A stretch of DNA of 15,941 bases, taken from NCBI GenBank assembly GCA_018896835.1, contig JAHILS010000045.1, positions 1 through 15,941 on the forward strand. The letters run 5' to 3'. This document shows positions 1 to 5,478 of the stretch, in pieces. The position numbers were made by a program, and so were the translations under genes. The notes beneath the pieces were generated by a model that was not told where the DNA came from, ran no database searches, and worked only from the letters and a program-made list of their open reading frames with translations. This DNA is from Patescibacteria group bacterium. GTDB lineage: Bacteria; Patescibacteriota; Patescibacteriia; UBA9934. The number at the start of each line of letters is the position of its first letter. Position 1 is the first letter of the stretch.

Positions 1-80
1 AAACTTGGTTCCGCATCTTCTATTGAACTTTTAATTGCCCTAGCGTCTTGTTGCCCTCTATTTCCTTTTTCGTCTATCAT
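1..80 (-). CDS. Unknown protein, N-terminal fragment cut by the window edge
   Basis: An ATG at 80-78 on the minus strand opens a frame that runs without a stop to base 1, giving 26 complete codons beginning MIDEKGNRGQQDARAIKS. The visible part is hydrophilic and charged, with no signal peptide or membrane segment. It lies 26 nt downstream of the stop of the gene at 107-655, with no terminator between, so the two are probably co-transcribed. The leader before the ATG is A/T-only and shares the 13-nt run AATTATTAACTAA with the leader of the gene starting at 2409, which supports this start. I do not recognise the family. The rest of the gene lies outside the window. Confidence 0.6.
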   Translation of the reverse strand, partial: MIDEKGNRGQQDARAIKSSIEDAEPS

Positions 81-86
81 ATTAAA

Positions 87-99
87 TTAGTTAATAATT
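87..99 (-). promoter_or_regulatory. A/T-only leader shared with the 2409 gene
   Basis: The 13-nt sequence AATTATTAACTAA (minus strand) lies just before the ATG at 80. It recurs exactly at 2415-2427, just before the ATG at 2409. Both sit at nearly the same distance from their start codons and neither leader has a Shine-Dalgarno sequence. It could be an A/U-rich translation-initiation region or a -10-like element (TATTAA). Low sequence complexity makes a chance match possible. Confidence 0.35.
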
Positions 100-106
100 A
101 ATTACT

Positions 107-655
107 TTATGATCTTAAAAGACCTGTATAGGAATGATCTACGAATGTTGGACCCTCTACCCACACTTTTCCATCTTCTGTCTTACCATACCCGACCTTT
201 CTACTTCCCATTAGCCGATCTTCTCTTGTAAGGCCACTGGTATCACTCTCTATATAACACTTACCAGGTTCAAAACTTTCCGCCTCCTTAAGCAAAGCTT
301 TTTCTAGTTCACCAATATCGACGCCTTCGTATCTTTCTGTTTCAAGCATAGCGCTTAATCCTTGGGTACCATAATAGATTGGCTCCCATGTATAGATAGC
401 CTCTTTTCTTTCTCTCATCTGTTGTACTTCTTGAAAGTCCACCAGCATCCCATCTTTATCAAAAAAAGGTCCCAAGTCTTCAGCGAGCGTAGGGTCTTTA
501 GCCTTATACATTAATGGCCTACCATTATTCCACCAAAATGCTTTTTTTAAATTTTCCTCACCAAATTTTTCTACGCGTCGCCTGATCACCTCTCCGAAGT
601 CGGCGCGATTAGCTAATTTATAAACATCACTATGTTCCATTGGAGTATCTCTCAT
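107..655 (-). CDS. Unknown soluble protein, about 182 residues
   Basis: I do not recognise this protein. The frame is open further upstream: an ATG at 688 would add 11 residues and a TTG at 724 would add 23. Those extra codons, however, lie in or beside the 57-bp repeat (682-738) that also precedes the gene at 2409, where the equivalent ATG runs into a stop after six codons. I therefore place the start at ATG 655 (MRDTPMEHSDVYKL). The product is charged, has no membrane segment and has a single Cys in a GKCYIE context. The C-terminal third is rich in Gly, Lys and aromatic residues. The stop is TAA. It is first in a unit that begins with the shared promoter-like module, and a second unknown gene follows at 80. 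Coding is supported by frame length and protein-like composition; the function is unknown. Confidence 0.7.
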   Translation of the reverse strand: MRDTPMEHSDVYKLANRADFGEVIRRRVEKFGEENLKKAFWWNNGRPLMYKAKDPTLAEDLGPFFDKDGMLVDFQEVQQMRERKEAIYTWEPIYYGTQGLSAMLETERYEGVDIGELEKALLKEAESFEPGKCYIESDTSGLTREDRLMGSRKVGYGKTEDGKVWVEGPTFVDHSYTGLLRS

Positions 656-681
656 AAATAAAATTGGATAATAATTATTTC

Positions 682-738
682 TAAACATGCTTATATTTTC
701 CTCTTTTGGCAAAAAAAAAAGCAACTTTGTTATCCACA
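682..738 (-). repeat. 57-bp promoter-like repeat, copy 1
   Basis: This is identical over 57 bp to 2433-2489. With two mismatches the similarity extends about 13 bp further toward the gene. Read on the minus strand it contains, in order, TGTGGATAA (a perfect DnaA box on the other strand), a run of ten T, an AGAGGA purine stretch, TATAAG and ATGTTTA. It lies between the hairpin at 751-778 and the unknown gene at 107-655. The position after a terminator and before a gene suggests a duplicated promoter or leader module. If TATAAG is a -10 element, the transcript would start near the end of the identical stretch. Confidence 0.85.
730..738 (+). promoter_or_regulatory. Perfect DnaA box in repeat copy 1
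   Basis: TTATCCACA matches the high-affinity DnaA box consensus exactly. Four bases further on, TTATTAACA (742-750) is a one-mismatch relative in the same orientation. One strong box in a promoter-like region fits DnaA-controlled transcription. I see no cluster of boxes that would mark an origin. The match is seen directly; DnaA binding is inferred. Confidence 0.4.
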
Positions 739-750
739 GTGTTATTAACA

Positions 751-778
751 GAAGCCCAGGTGTATAAACCAGGGCTTC
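751..778 (-). terminator. Hairpin, probable terminator after the 80-residue gene
   Basis: GAAGCCC pairs with GGGCTTC (7 bp). An A/A mismatch and two more G-C pairs follow, with an 8-nt loop. It starts 15 nt past the stop of the gene at 793-1035. The T tract on the minus strand is weak (TGTTAATAAC), so termination may be inefficient. Confidence 0.5.
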
Positions 779-792
779 AATACTTTAACTTA

Positions 793-1035
793 CTAATTTT
801 CTCGCCTCCAAGCCAAAATAGCCTCTCTGATTCCGTGACTATCCATCTCATCACCATGCTCCTTAACATAATCCTCGACATATTTGCCGGGCGCTACAGT
901 AGCAGGAGCATCCCCTTTCTCCGTATCGGCTGGGTAAAAACCAGGCTCATCTTCCGTAGCACCGACAGACCAGACACCACTTTCTAATTCAGTTAAATGC
1001 CAATTAGTAGGTCTTCTAACTTCTCTATTTTCCAT
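793..1035 (-). CDS. Unknown small acidic protein, 80 residues
   Basis: This is a short soluble protein, rich in Glu, Asp and Gly, with three Trp and no Cys or membrane segment. It starts MENREVRRPTNWHL and ends in a basic helix (ILAWRREN). I recognise no family. The start ATG at 1035 is preceded by an A/T-only leader with AATAAT ending 9 nt before it and no Shine-Dalgarno sequence, like other starts in this window. It lies 31 nt downstream of the 31-codon frame at 1067-1162 and is followed by the hairpin at 751-778, so it is probably the last gene of the unit that begins at 2409. Its amino-acid composition looks genuinely coding. Confidence 0.65.
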   Translation of the reverse strand: MENREVRRPTNWHLTELESGVWSVGATEDEPGFYPADTEKGDAPATVAPGKYVEDYVKEHGDEMDSHGIREAILAWRREN

Positions 1036-1066
1036 AAAATAAATATTATTAATTATTTTTAAAATA

Positions 1067-1162
1067 TCACTTTAATAATCCTGAACTCCTCAATGACCCA
1101 ACAGCGTCTCCGGACTCTGAATTTTCAATAATATTACCGTCTGCAAATATTAACCATATCAT
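1067..1162 (-). CDS. Possible 31-residue microprotein overlapping the upstream stop
   Basis: ATG at 1162-1160 overlaps the TGA stop of the 416-residue gene (1161-1159) in an ATGA arrangement, the classic geometry of translational coupling. The frame starts MIWLIFADGN, continues with a Gly/Ser/Glu-rich middle and ends GLLK with a TGA. The first seven residues are hydrophobic but too few for a full membrane segment. It fills most of the gap before the next gene. No homology can be claimed, and a frame this short could arise by chance. The ATGA overlap and the lack of any other explanation for this gap are the reasons for listing it. Confidence 0.35.
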   Translation of the reverse strand: MIWLIFADGNIIENSESGDAVGSLRSSGLLK

Positions 1163-2409
1163 GAACTGAAAGTATTGAGACGTGATCTCAAAGCTTCTGT
1201 GTTTGGAATATCGTTAGGCTCGTAACTATCCTCCTTTTCCTCGTTATACGGAATATAGGATTCGGTACGCAACCTCAACACCGTCCCATTGTTAGTATTT
1301 ACCTTATATTGCATACCCAAACCCGTCTCACGGCTTGATCTCTGTATATCGCTGTTGGTAAGAGAATAAAAACGATCTAAAATATTTTTATACTCTGAAA
1401 CTGGTACGGCATATGCACTTAATGTTTCTTCATTGGCTCCGTAATCATTACCCTCGGAAAGAGTCATGTATATATAACGATTACTCATTTCAGAACCCAA
1501 TTCTACATCAGAACTCCTCAAGTACTCAGCCAGCAATACGATAGGTTTTCCTGATAAAAAACCGTTCGGCTTACTAGCTTCTAATATTCTTTTTTCAGCT
1601 AATCTAGCCTTAGATAATTGCTCTGCATCGATCAGGTCCAAAAGATCTTTCAAATCTGGCAGTTCTTTCTTGGGATCAAGACCATAAGAGCTAACAAGTT
1701 CATCCGAAACATTTGCATATATTCCAGGCAAATCACGTATAGACAATGTCAATTGCTCTCTACCTTTACCGATAATAACTTTCATCTCCTTACCACCCTG
1801 AGAAGTGGATCTCTCTGTCACATGTCCAAGTGCTGATAGAGCACCTTCGACAGCATGCATTTGATCGACTCTTATCCTAAAAATACCTCGTTTATAACTA
1901 AAATTACCAGAGCCTAAATAACCGCCAGCAACCTGACCAACATCCACAACAAGCGTAACATTATTCTCATCATTTTCCTTATCTTCTATGCCTAACATCG
2001 ATACAAATTCAGGAAAAGATAACTCTTGCAGACGATTTTTTAAAATATAACTCTGTTTGTCAGCTTCACTAAGATTGTCTCTAAATAGCCTATCAAAATT
2101 CTCCAAAATAAACATTTGCTCTTTATCTTTACTAAATAAAGTCACGGCACCCTCATGCATCACATCACCTACATCACTAACATGTTTCTGGTAACGACTT
2201 ATCATGAATTTCAGTTTGGCCATCTCAACATCGGATATATTCAATATATAACTCTCTCTACCATCTGCTGAAGTAATTTTAAATCTATATCTGGCAATCT
2301 TTTCCCTGCCCTCTCTACCTGTGGTCAGAAATTCTCTCCCGCCACCTTCCTTTCTATTTTCTGCACCAATTGTATGACCCTCACCCCCTCTTTTGCTTTC
2401 ACCTGTCAT
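1159..2409 (-). CDS. Unknown soluble protein, 416 residues
   Basis: I do not recognise this family. Residues 1-40 are rich in Gly, Arg and Glu and look disordered; the rest alternates helical and strand-like stretches. I see no signal peptide, no membrane helix, and no Cys or Trp in the whole protein. A hydrophobic patch (VTLVVDVGQVAGGYLG, about residues 151-166) and charged helices such as LPDLKDLLDLIDAEQLSKAR (about 250-270) stand out, but no catalytic motif does. It is first in the unit that follows repeat copy 2. The start at ATG 2409 has an A/T-only leader; the in-frame upstream ATG at 2439 is closed by a stop. Its end overlaps the 31-codon frame at 1162. The length and normal codon-level composition support a real gene. 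Confidence 0.75.
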   Translation of the reverse strand: MTGESKRGGEGHTIGAENRKEGGGREFLTTGREGREKIARYRFKITSADGRESYILNISDVEMAKLKFMISRYQKHVSDVGDVMHEGAVTLFSKDKEQMFILENFDRLFRDNLSEADKQSYILKNRLQELSFPEFVSMLGIEDKENDENNVTLVVDVGQVAGGYLGSGNFSYKRGIFRIRVDQMHAVEGALSALGHVTERSTSQGGKEMKVIIGKGREQLTLSIRDLPGIYANVSDELVSSYGLDPKKELPDLKDLLDLIDAEQLSKARLAEKRILEASKPNGFLSGKPIVLLAEYLRSSDVELGSEMSNRYIYMTLSEGNDYGANEETLSAYAVPVSEYKNILDRFYSLTNSDIQRSSRETGLGMQYKVNTNNGTVLRLRTESYIPYNEEKEDSYEPNDIPNTEALRSRLNTFSS

Positions 2410-2418
2410 AAAATTTAG

Positions 2419-2439
2419 TTAATAATTATTGTTAAACAT
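2419..2439 (-). other. Possible six-codon upstream frame (MFNNNY) in the leader
   Basis: In repeat copy 2 the ATG at 2439-2437 opens a six-codon frame ending TAA at 2421-2419, ten bases before the gene start at 2409 and in the same frame. It has the only Shine-Dalgarno-like purine stretch seen near an ATG here (AGAGGA, 11 nt upstream). In copy 1 the same ATG runs into the downstream gene because the stop is absent. It may be a leader peptide. Alternatively it is not transcribed at all, if the adjacent TATAAG is the -10 element. Confidence 0.25.
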
Positions 2440-2489
2440 GCTTATATTTTCCTCTTTTGGCAAAAAAAAAAGCAACTTTGTTATCCACA
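2433..2489 (-). repeat. 57-bp promoter-like repeat, copy 2
   Basis: This is an exact copy of 682-738, including the ten-base homopolymer. It sits between the terminator hairpin at 2507-2527 and the 416-residue unknown gene at 1159-2409. The two downstream proteins show no resemblance to each other, so only the module was duplicated, or it is kept identical by selection or conversion. Confidence 0.85.
2481..2489 (+). promoter_or_regulatory. Perfect DnaA box in repeat copy 2
   Basis: TTATCCACA again matches the DnaA box exactly. Because it lies inside the duplicated 57 bp it is not independent of the box at 730-738. No second near-consensus box is beside this one. Confidence 0.35.
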
Positions 2490-2506
2490 ACGCCTAGATA
2501 AAATAG

Positions 2507-2527
2507 ACCCCCGATTTGATCGGGGGT
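2507..2527 (-). terminator. Rho-independent terminator after the dnaE-ddl operon
   Basis: A 9-bp perfect stem, ACCCCCGAT against ATCGGGGGT, has a 3-nt loop and is followed on the minus strand by CTATTTTATCT. It lies 33 nt past the stop of the gene at 2560-2940 and closes the apparent operon that starts with dnaE. The G+C-rich stem stands out in an A+T-rich gap. Confidence 0.75.
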
Positions 2528-2559
2528 TGTCAGTTCAAAAATTTATTGAATCTGGCAAA

Positions 2560-2940
2560 TTATTCAGCATCATCCAGGCTCAACTCTGGTAATGATTCAC
2601 TATTCTCAAACATATCAAGTATCGCGTCTTGCAGAACGGTTAATTTATTTATATTGCCAATAACATTCCTAATTAGATCTTCAGTGCGTGGATCTTGAAA
2701 ATCACGAAGAGCGTCAATTAAAATGCATAAATTATGAGTCGCTGTTCCTATATCAGTGACCATTTCAATTATTACCCTATCTCGCTCACCTACGCTCTCA
2801 ATGCTTTTCAACCTTCTAACAACTGCATCTGCGCTACCACCAAGGATCTCCATCATTTCAGGACGAGAAACAGAAGGCATCTCAGGTGTTGGATCAAACC
2901 AGTTATTAAAGGCATCTTGGCCAGATTCTTGTATAGACAT
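2560..2940 (-). CDS. Unknown helical protein, 126 residues
   Basis: This is a soluble, acidic and mostly helical protein. It has two amphipathic stretches (around residues 30-60 and 75-115) separated by a small-residue segment containing the single Cys. The C-terminus is very acidic (LPELSLDDAE). I recognise no family. It starts 9 nt after the stop of the baseplate-J-like membrane protein and is followed by the terminator at 2507-2527, so it is the last gene of the operon. The start (MSIQESGQD) has an A/T-only leader and no Shine-Dalgarno sequence. The pairing with the membrane protein may be functional, but only the position suggests this. Confidence 0.7.
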   Translation of the reverse strand: MSIQESGQDAFNNWFDPTPEMPSVSRPEMMEILGGSADAVVRRLKSIESVGERDRVIIEMVTDIGTATHNLCILIDALRDFQDPRTEDLIRNVIGNINKLTVLQDAILDMFENSESLPELSLDDAE

Positions 2941-2949
2941 AAATGATAT

Positions 2950-4098
2950 TTATTTAATTATTATTTTTATATGATCCTTGAGTGTTGGGATTCTTTTCAG
3001 CCAGAAAGGGGTGAAATTTACGGATACGTTGTCGATTAGTTCTGATGCCTCAAGTATTGTAATTACCTCTGAAGGTGATCGGCCGACTAACCTATCTTTA
3101 TCCAAAACGTCAGACGATGGTGAAAGAATAGCTGTTCCGTCAATGTACACGTTAAGCGTTGCTGTTTGCGCCTCCCCGTCAGCAGAGCGAATCTCGACCT
3201 GAACACCATCTTTGCTCACTGAGTCAATATTATAATTTTCTGAAATCTGTGATTGTAAATCAGCTTCTGCATAGTCTTCAATCACGCTTTGATCATAGAA
3301 TACGGCTGTTATCTTTGCTGTTAAAGAAACCGTGAATGAACCAACCTGCACTCCTGGCTCCTGGTCTGCCACTCTTTCCACAACCTCAAATAAATATTGC
3401 GATCCATCAAACACATCTGTATCAATCTGACTTGCAAAAATCTCTTTTGCACTTTCAAGCATCTTTTGCGTTAGTGATGAAGCTGCGTCATCAAAATCTG
3501 ACTCTTGCAAAGTTCGCACATAAGAAACTCCGCCTGCCATTGAGCCTATGCTAACAGCATAAATCTTGTCTTGCAGAGACTCAGCCAGACCAGGGATTGT
3601 AAATTGCGTTGGCCCAATTTCGCCCAAAAGTCCAGGCTCGTCAGCATGCACCATCACGTCAATCTGACCGTTAGCGGGAACAACGGTTCCTTCGTCCAAT
3701 CGAAACAAGACACCGTCTTTTGATAGTAATCGGGTAGTAGCAATCAATTGCTGATTATTCGATGTCTCATTGATCAACGAAACTATACCGCCCGCCTTCT
3801 CTTCCACAGGAGTTGACCCCTGTTCTGGCAAATAATACACGTCAGCTTGGGTAAACGTTTGGCTAACGACATATCCAGAAACCTGGCCTTCCATGGCAGC
3901 GTCTGGAACAACGTCCACCGAGACTGTTGTGTTAACAATCTGAGGCACGGGCTTAATGTTGATAGTTGCTGACGAAATTGAAAGATATAGAACAAAAAGA
4001 AGTAATATAAATGAAATAATCACAAACGCAATCGCAATCTTTTGATAAATACGCAACGATCGCGAAAGTGGTTTGTTTCCTGTTGTTTTTGGAGTCAT
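2950..4098 (-). CDS. One-helix membrane protein with a baseplate-J-like domain
   Basis: A basic N-terminus (residues 1-20) is followed by one strong membrane helix (about 20-42) and a long, Cys-free, strand-rich outer part. Residues about 102-190 match the pattern of the baseplate J / gp47-like domain: GGIVSLINETS, a Q-L-I-T-TR segment, SKDGVLFRL, then a V-V-PANG turn and a V-HADEPG end. Proteins of this design are common in Candidate Phyla Radiation genomes, where they occur without phage tail genes and have no settled function. I infer a cell-surface structural role. It starts 4 nt after the ddl stop and is followed 9 nt later by the 126-residue gene. No phage genes are near, which argues against a tail protein. 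The domain call rests on recognition by eye. Confidence 0.65.
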   Translation of the reverse strand: MTPKTTGNKPLSRSLRIYQKIAIAFVIISFILLLFVLYLSISSATINIKPVPQIVNTTVSVDVVPDAAMEGQVSGYVVSQTFTQADVYYLPEQGSTPVEEKAGGIVSLINETSNNQQLIATTRLLSKDGVLFRLDEGTVVPANGQIDVMVHADEPGLLGEIGPTQFTIPGLAESLQDKIYAVSIGSMAGGVSYVRTLQESDFDDAASSLTQKMLESAKEIFASQIDTDVFDGSQYLFEVVERVADQEPGVQVGSFTVSLTAKITAVFYDQSVIEDYAEADLQSQISENYNIDSVSKDGVQVEIRSADGEAQTATLNVYIDGTAILSPSSDVLDKDRLVGRSPSEVITILEASELIDNVSVNFTPFWLKRIPTLKDHIKIIIK

Positions 4099-4102
4099 AT
4101 GA

Positions 4103-5122
4103 TTATAAGGCTAGTTGTATCAACTTTGTTATCAGAGTTTTATAAGACACGCCTGAGGCTTTCCAAAGTGTTGGATACATAGAAATCGGGGTAAAGCCTG
4201 GTAATGTGTTTATCTCATTTATATAAATTTTTTGCTGTTTATCTACAAAAAAATCCACACGTGCCAAACCTTCACAATTTGCAATTTTATATACTTGTAT
4301 TGCCAACTCAGATAATTCACACAAAATTGACTTTGATATATTAGCGGGAATTTCAAATAAAGTTTTATTATTTTTATACTTATCTTCATAGTCATAAAAC
4401 TCAGCTCCTGGTATCACACGCCCTGGGACAGATGCTTTTATAGTCCCAGCAGAGCTTCCCATGACAGCCACTTCTATCTCCATACAATTTTCTATCGATT
4501 CTTCTATAACAACCTTTGAATCGACCCGTATAGCGCCAATAATTGCCCTTTTGAGATTTTTCTTTTCTTTCACTTTAGAGATCCCTACTGAAGACCCGGC
4601 ACGTGCCGGCTTCACGAATACGGGAAAGGAAAATGATTTTTGAATTTCTTTTATGAGACTTTCGCGTTCCAACCGTGTTTGATAAACAGAATCAATAACT
4701 GAATATCTAGCCTGAAAAATACCATGAGCCTCTATCAAATCATTAAACAAAGCCTTATCTAAACAAATCGCAGAAGAAGCTACTCCGCACCCAACATATG
4801 GTATATCTAACATCTCAAACATACCCTGGATTGTTCCGTCTTCTCCACCTTGCCCATGTAAAACAGGAAATGCAACATCGATTTGCTTACATAACTTTGA
4901 CAAATCAGCCAACCGCAACCCATAACCCCCAACTTTAGCTTTCTTTAAAACCGAACTTCCTGTAAATATCTTACCTTTTCTATTAATCCAAAACTCCTTA
5001 ACTGAAAATTTCGTTCTATCAATCTGCGATAAAATCCCACTAGCTGAAACAAGAGAAACGTCATGCTCCGGTGAGATTCCACCATAAAATACACCTACTC
5101 TTATTTTTTTTATTTTTTGCAT
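4103..5122 (-). CDS. ddl: D-alanine--D-alanine ligase
   Basis: This ATP-grasp enzyme joins two D-Ala in the cytoplasm for the peptidoglycan stem peptide. At 339 residues the length is normal. Visible motifs: GGISPEHDVS (14-23), HGQGGEDGTIQG (89-100), KPARAGSSVG (171-180, ATP-binding), EIEVAVMG (215-222), the omega-loop EFYDYEDKY (241-249), ARVDFF (287-292) and NEINTLPGFT (302-311, metal and phosphate ligands). The loop Tyr is the type found in D-Ala-D-Ala ligases rather than the D-lactate-adding relatives. The start at ATG 5122 overlaps the upstream CxxCxxCC gene by 13 nt, and the next gene begins 4 nt after the stop, so it is inside an operon. No other murein genes are present in the window. 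Confidence 0.95.
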   Translation of the reverse strand: MQKIKKIRVGVFYGGISPEHDVSLVSASGILSQIDRTKFSVKEFWINRKGKIFTGSSVLKKAKVGGYGLRLADLSKLCKQIDVAFPVLHGQGGEDGTIQGMFEMLDIPYVGCGVASSAICLDKALFNDLIEAHGIFQARYSVIDSVYQTRLERESLIKEIQKSFSFPVFVKPARAGSSVGISKVKEKKNLKRAIIGAIRVDSKVVIEESIENCMEIEVAVMGSSAGTIKASVPGRVIPGAEFYDYEDKYKNNKTLFEIPANISKSILCELSELAIQVYKIANCEGLARVDFFVDKQQKIYINEINTLPGFTPISMYPTLWKASGVSYKTLITKLIQLAL

Positions 5123-5457
5123 ACAAGAAAATCTTGTGATTGCTCTTCACGAATTAAATTCTGTTGCTCCTCATCAGTCTGTGCATCTAGCGCTCTGCAA
5201 GCACTATTACGACATATCTGCGGTCTGTTTTTATAATCTCTACAAAGCCCCGACTCTTTGTTATAATTATCACAGCTATAAGCCTCTAACTCAGTAGTCT
5301 CAATCTCATCTATCGGAATATGGACTTCTTCCAAATCTTTAAACGGCAATTTTTCAAATTCATCACCTAAATGAGACTTAAAACCCTTTCTAACCCTTAC
5401 TGGATTACAACAATTACCACACCCGTGTTTTTTACAAATTTCACCACTTTTTTCCAT
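5110..5457 (-). CDS. YkgJ-type CxxCxxCC small protein (putative metal-binding)
   Basis: This 115-residue protein has nine Cys: C8, C13, C16, C17, C62, C72, C82, C87 and C113. The N-terminal CGNCC cluster and the later spaced pattern, with CRDYKNRPQIC, are the hallmark of the putative zinc- or iron-chelating domain family that includes YkgJ. The function of that family is unsettled; metal binding is inferred from the conserved Cys. The middle (residues 30-58) is acidic. The start at ATG 5457 lies 21 nt after the dnaE stop, and the 3' end overlaps ddl by 13 nt, suggesting coupled expression. There is no membrane segment. Confidence 0.8.
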   Translation of the reverse strand: MEKSGEICKKHGCGNCCNPVRVRKGFKSHLGDEFEKLPFKDLEEVHIPIDEIETTELEAYSCDNYNKESGLCRDYKNRPQICRNSACRALDAQTDEEQQNLIREEQSQDFLVCKK

Positions 5458-5478
5458 AAATTAATCTGTTATCTCATT

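Noticed and set aside
682..750. A replication origin at the DnaA box next to the A/T-rich region.
   Set aside because: Only one perfect and one near box are present, the sequence is duplicated at another site, and no dnaA, dnaN or other origin-linked gene is near.
706..987. A 93-codon plus-strand frame across the hairpin and the 80-residue gene.
   Set aside because: It starts inside the A10 tract, crosses a terminator and lies opposite a better-supported gene; its composition is not protein-like.
2950..4098. A prophage or contractile-injection remnant, from the baseplate-J-like domain.
   Set aside because: The protein has a single N-terminal membrane helix, and its neighbours are housekeeping genes with tight operon spacing; no other tail gene is visible.
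4121..4133. A 13-bp match (CAACTTTGTTATC) to the 57-bp module near the end of ddl.
   Set aside because: It encodes the C-terminal residues of Ddl, and no other part of the module is present, so it is likely chance.
4596..4609. A perfect 14-bp G+C-rich palindrome (CCGGCACGTGCCGG) in an A+T-rich gene.
   Set aside because: It encodes part of the conserved KPARAGSS ATP-binding motif of Ddl, so coding constraint explains most of it; a single copy with no other sign of regulation.
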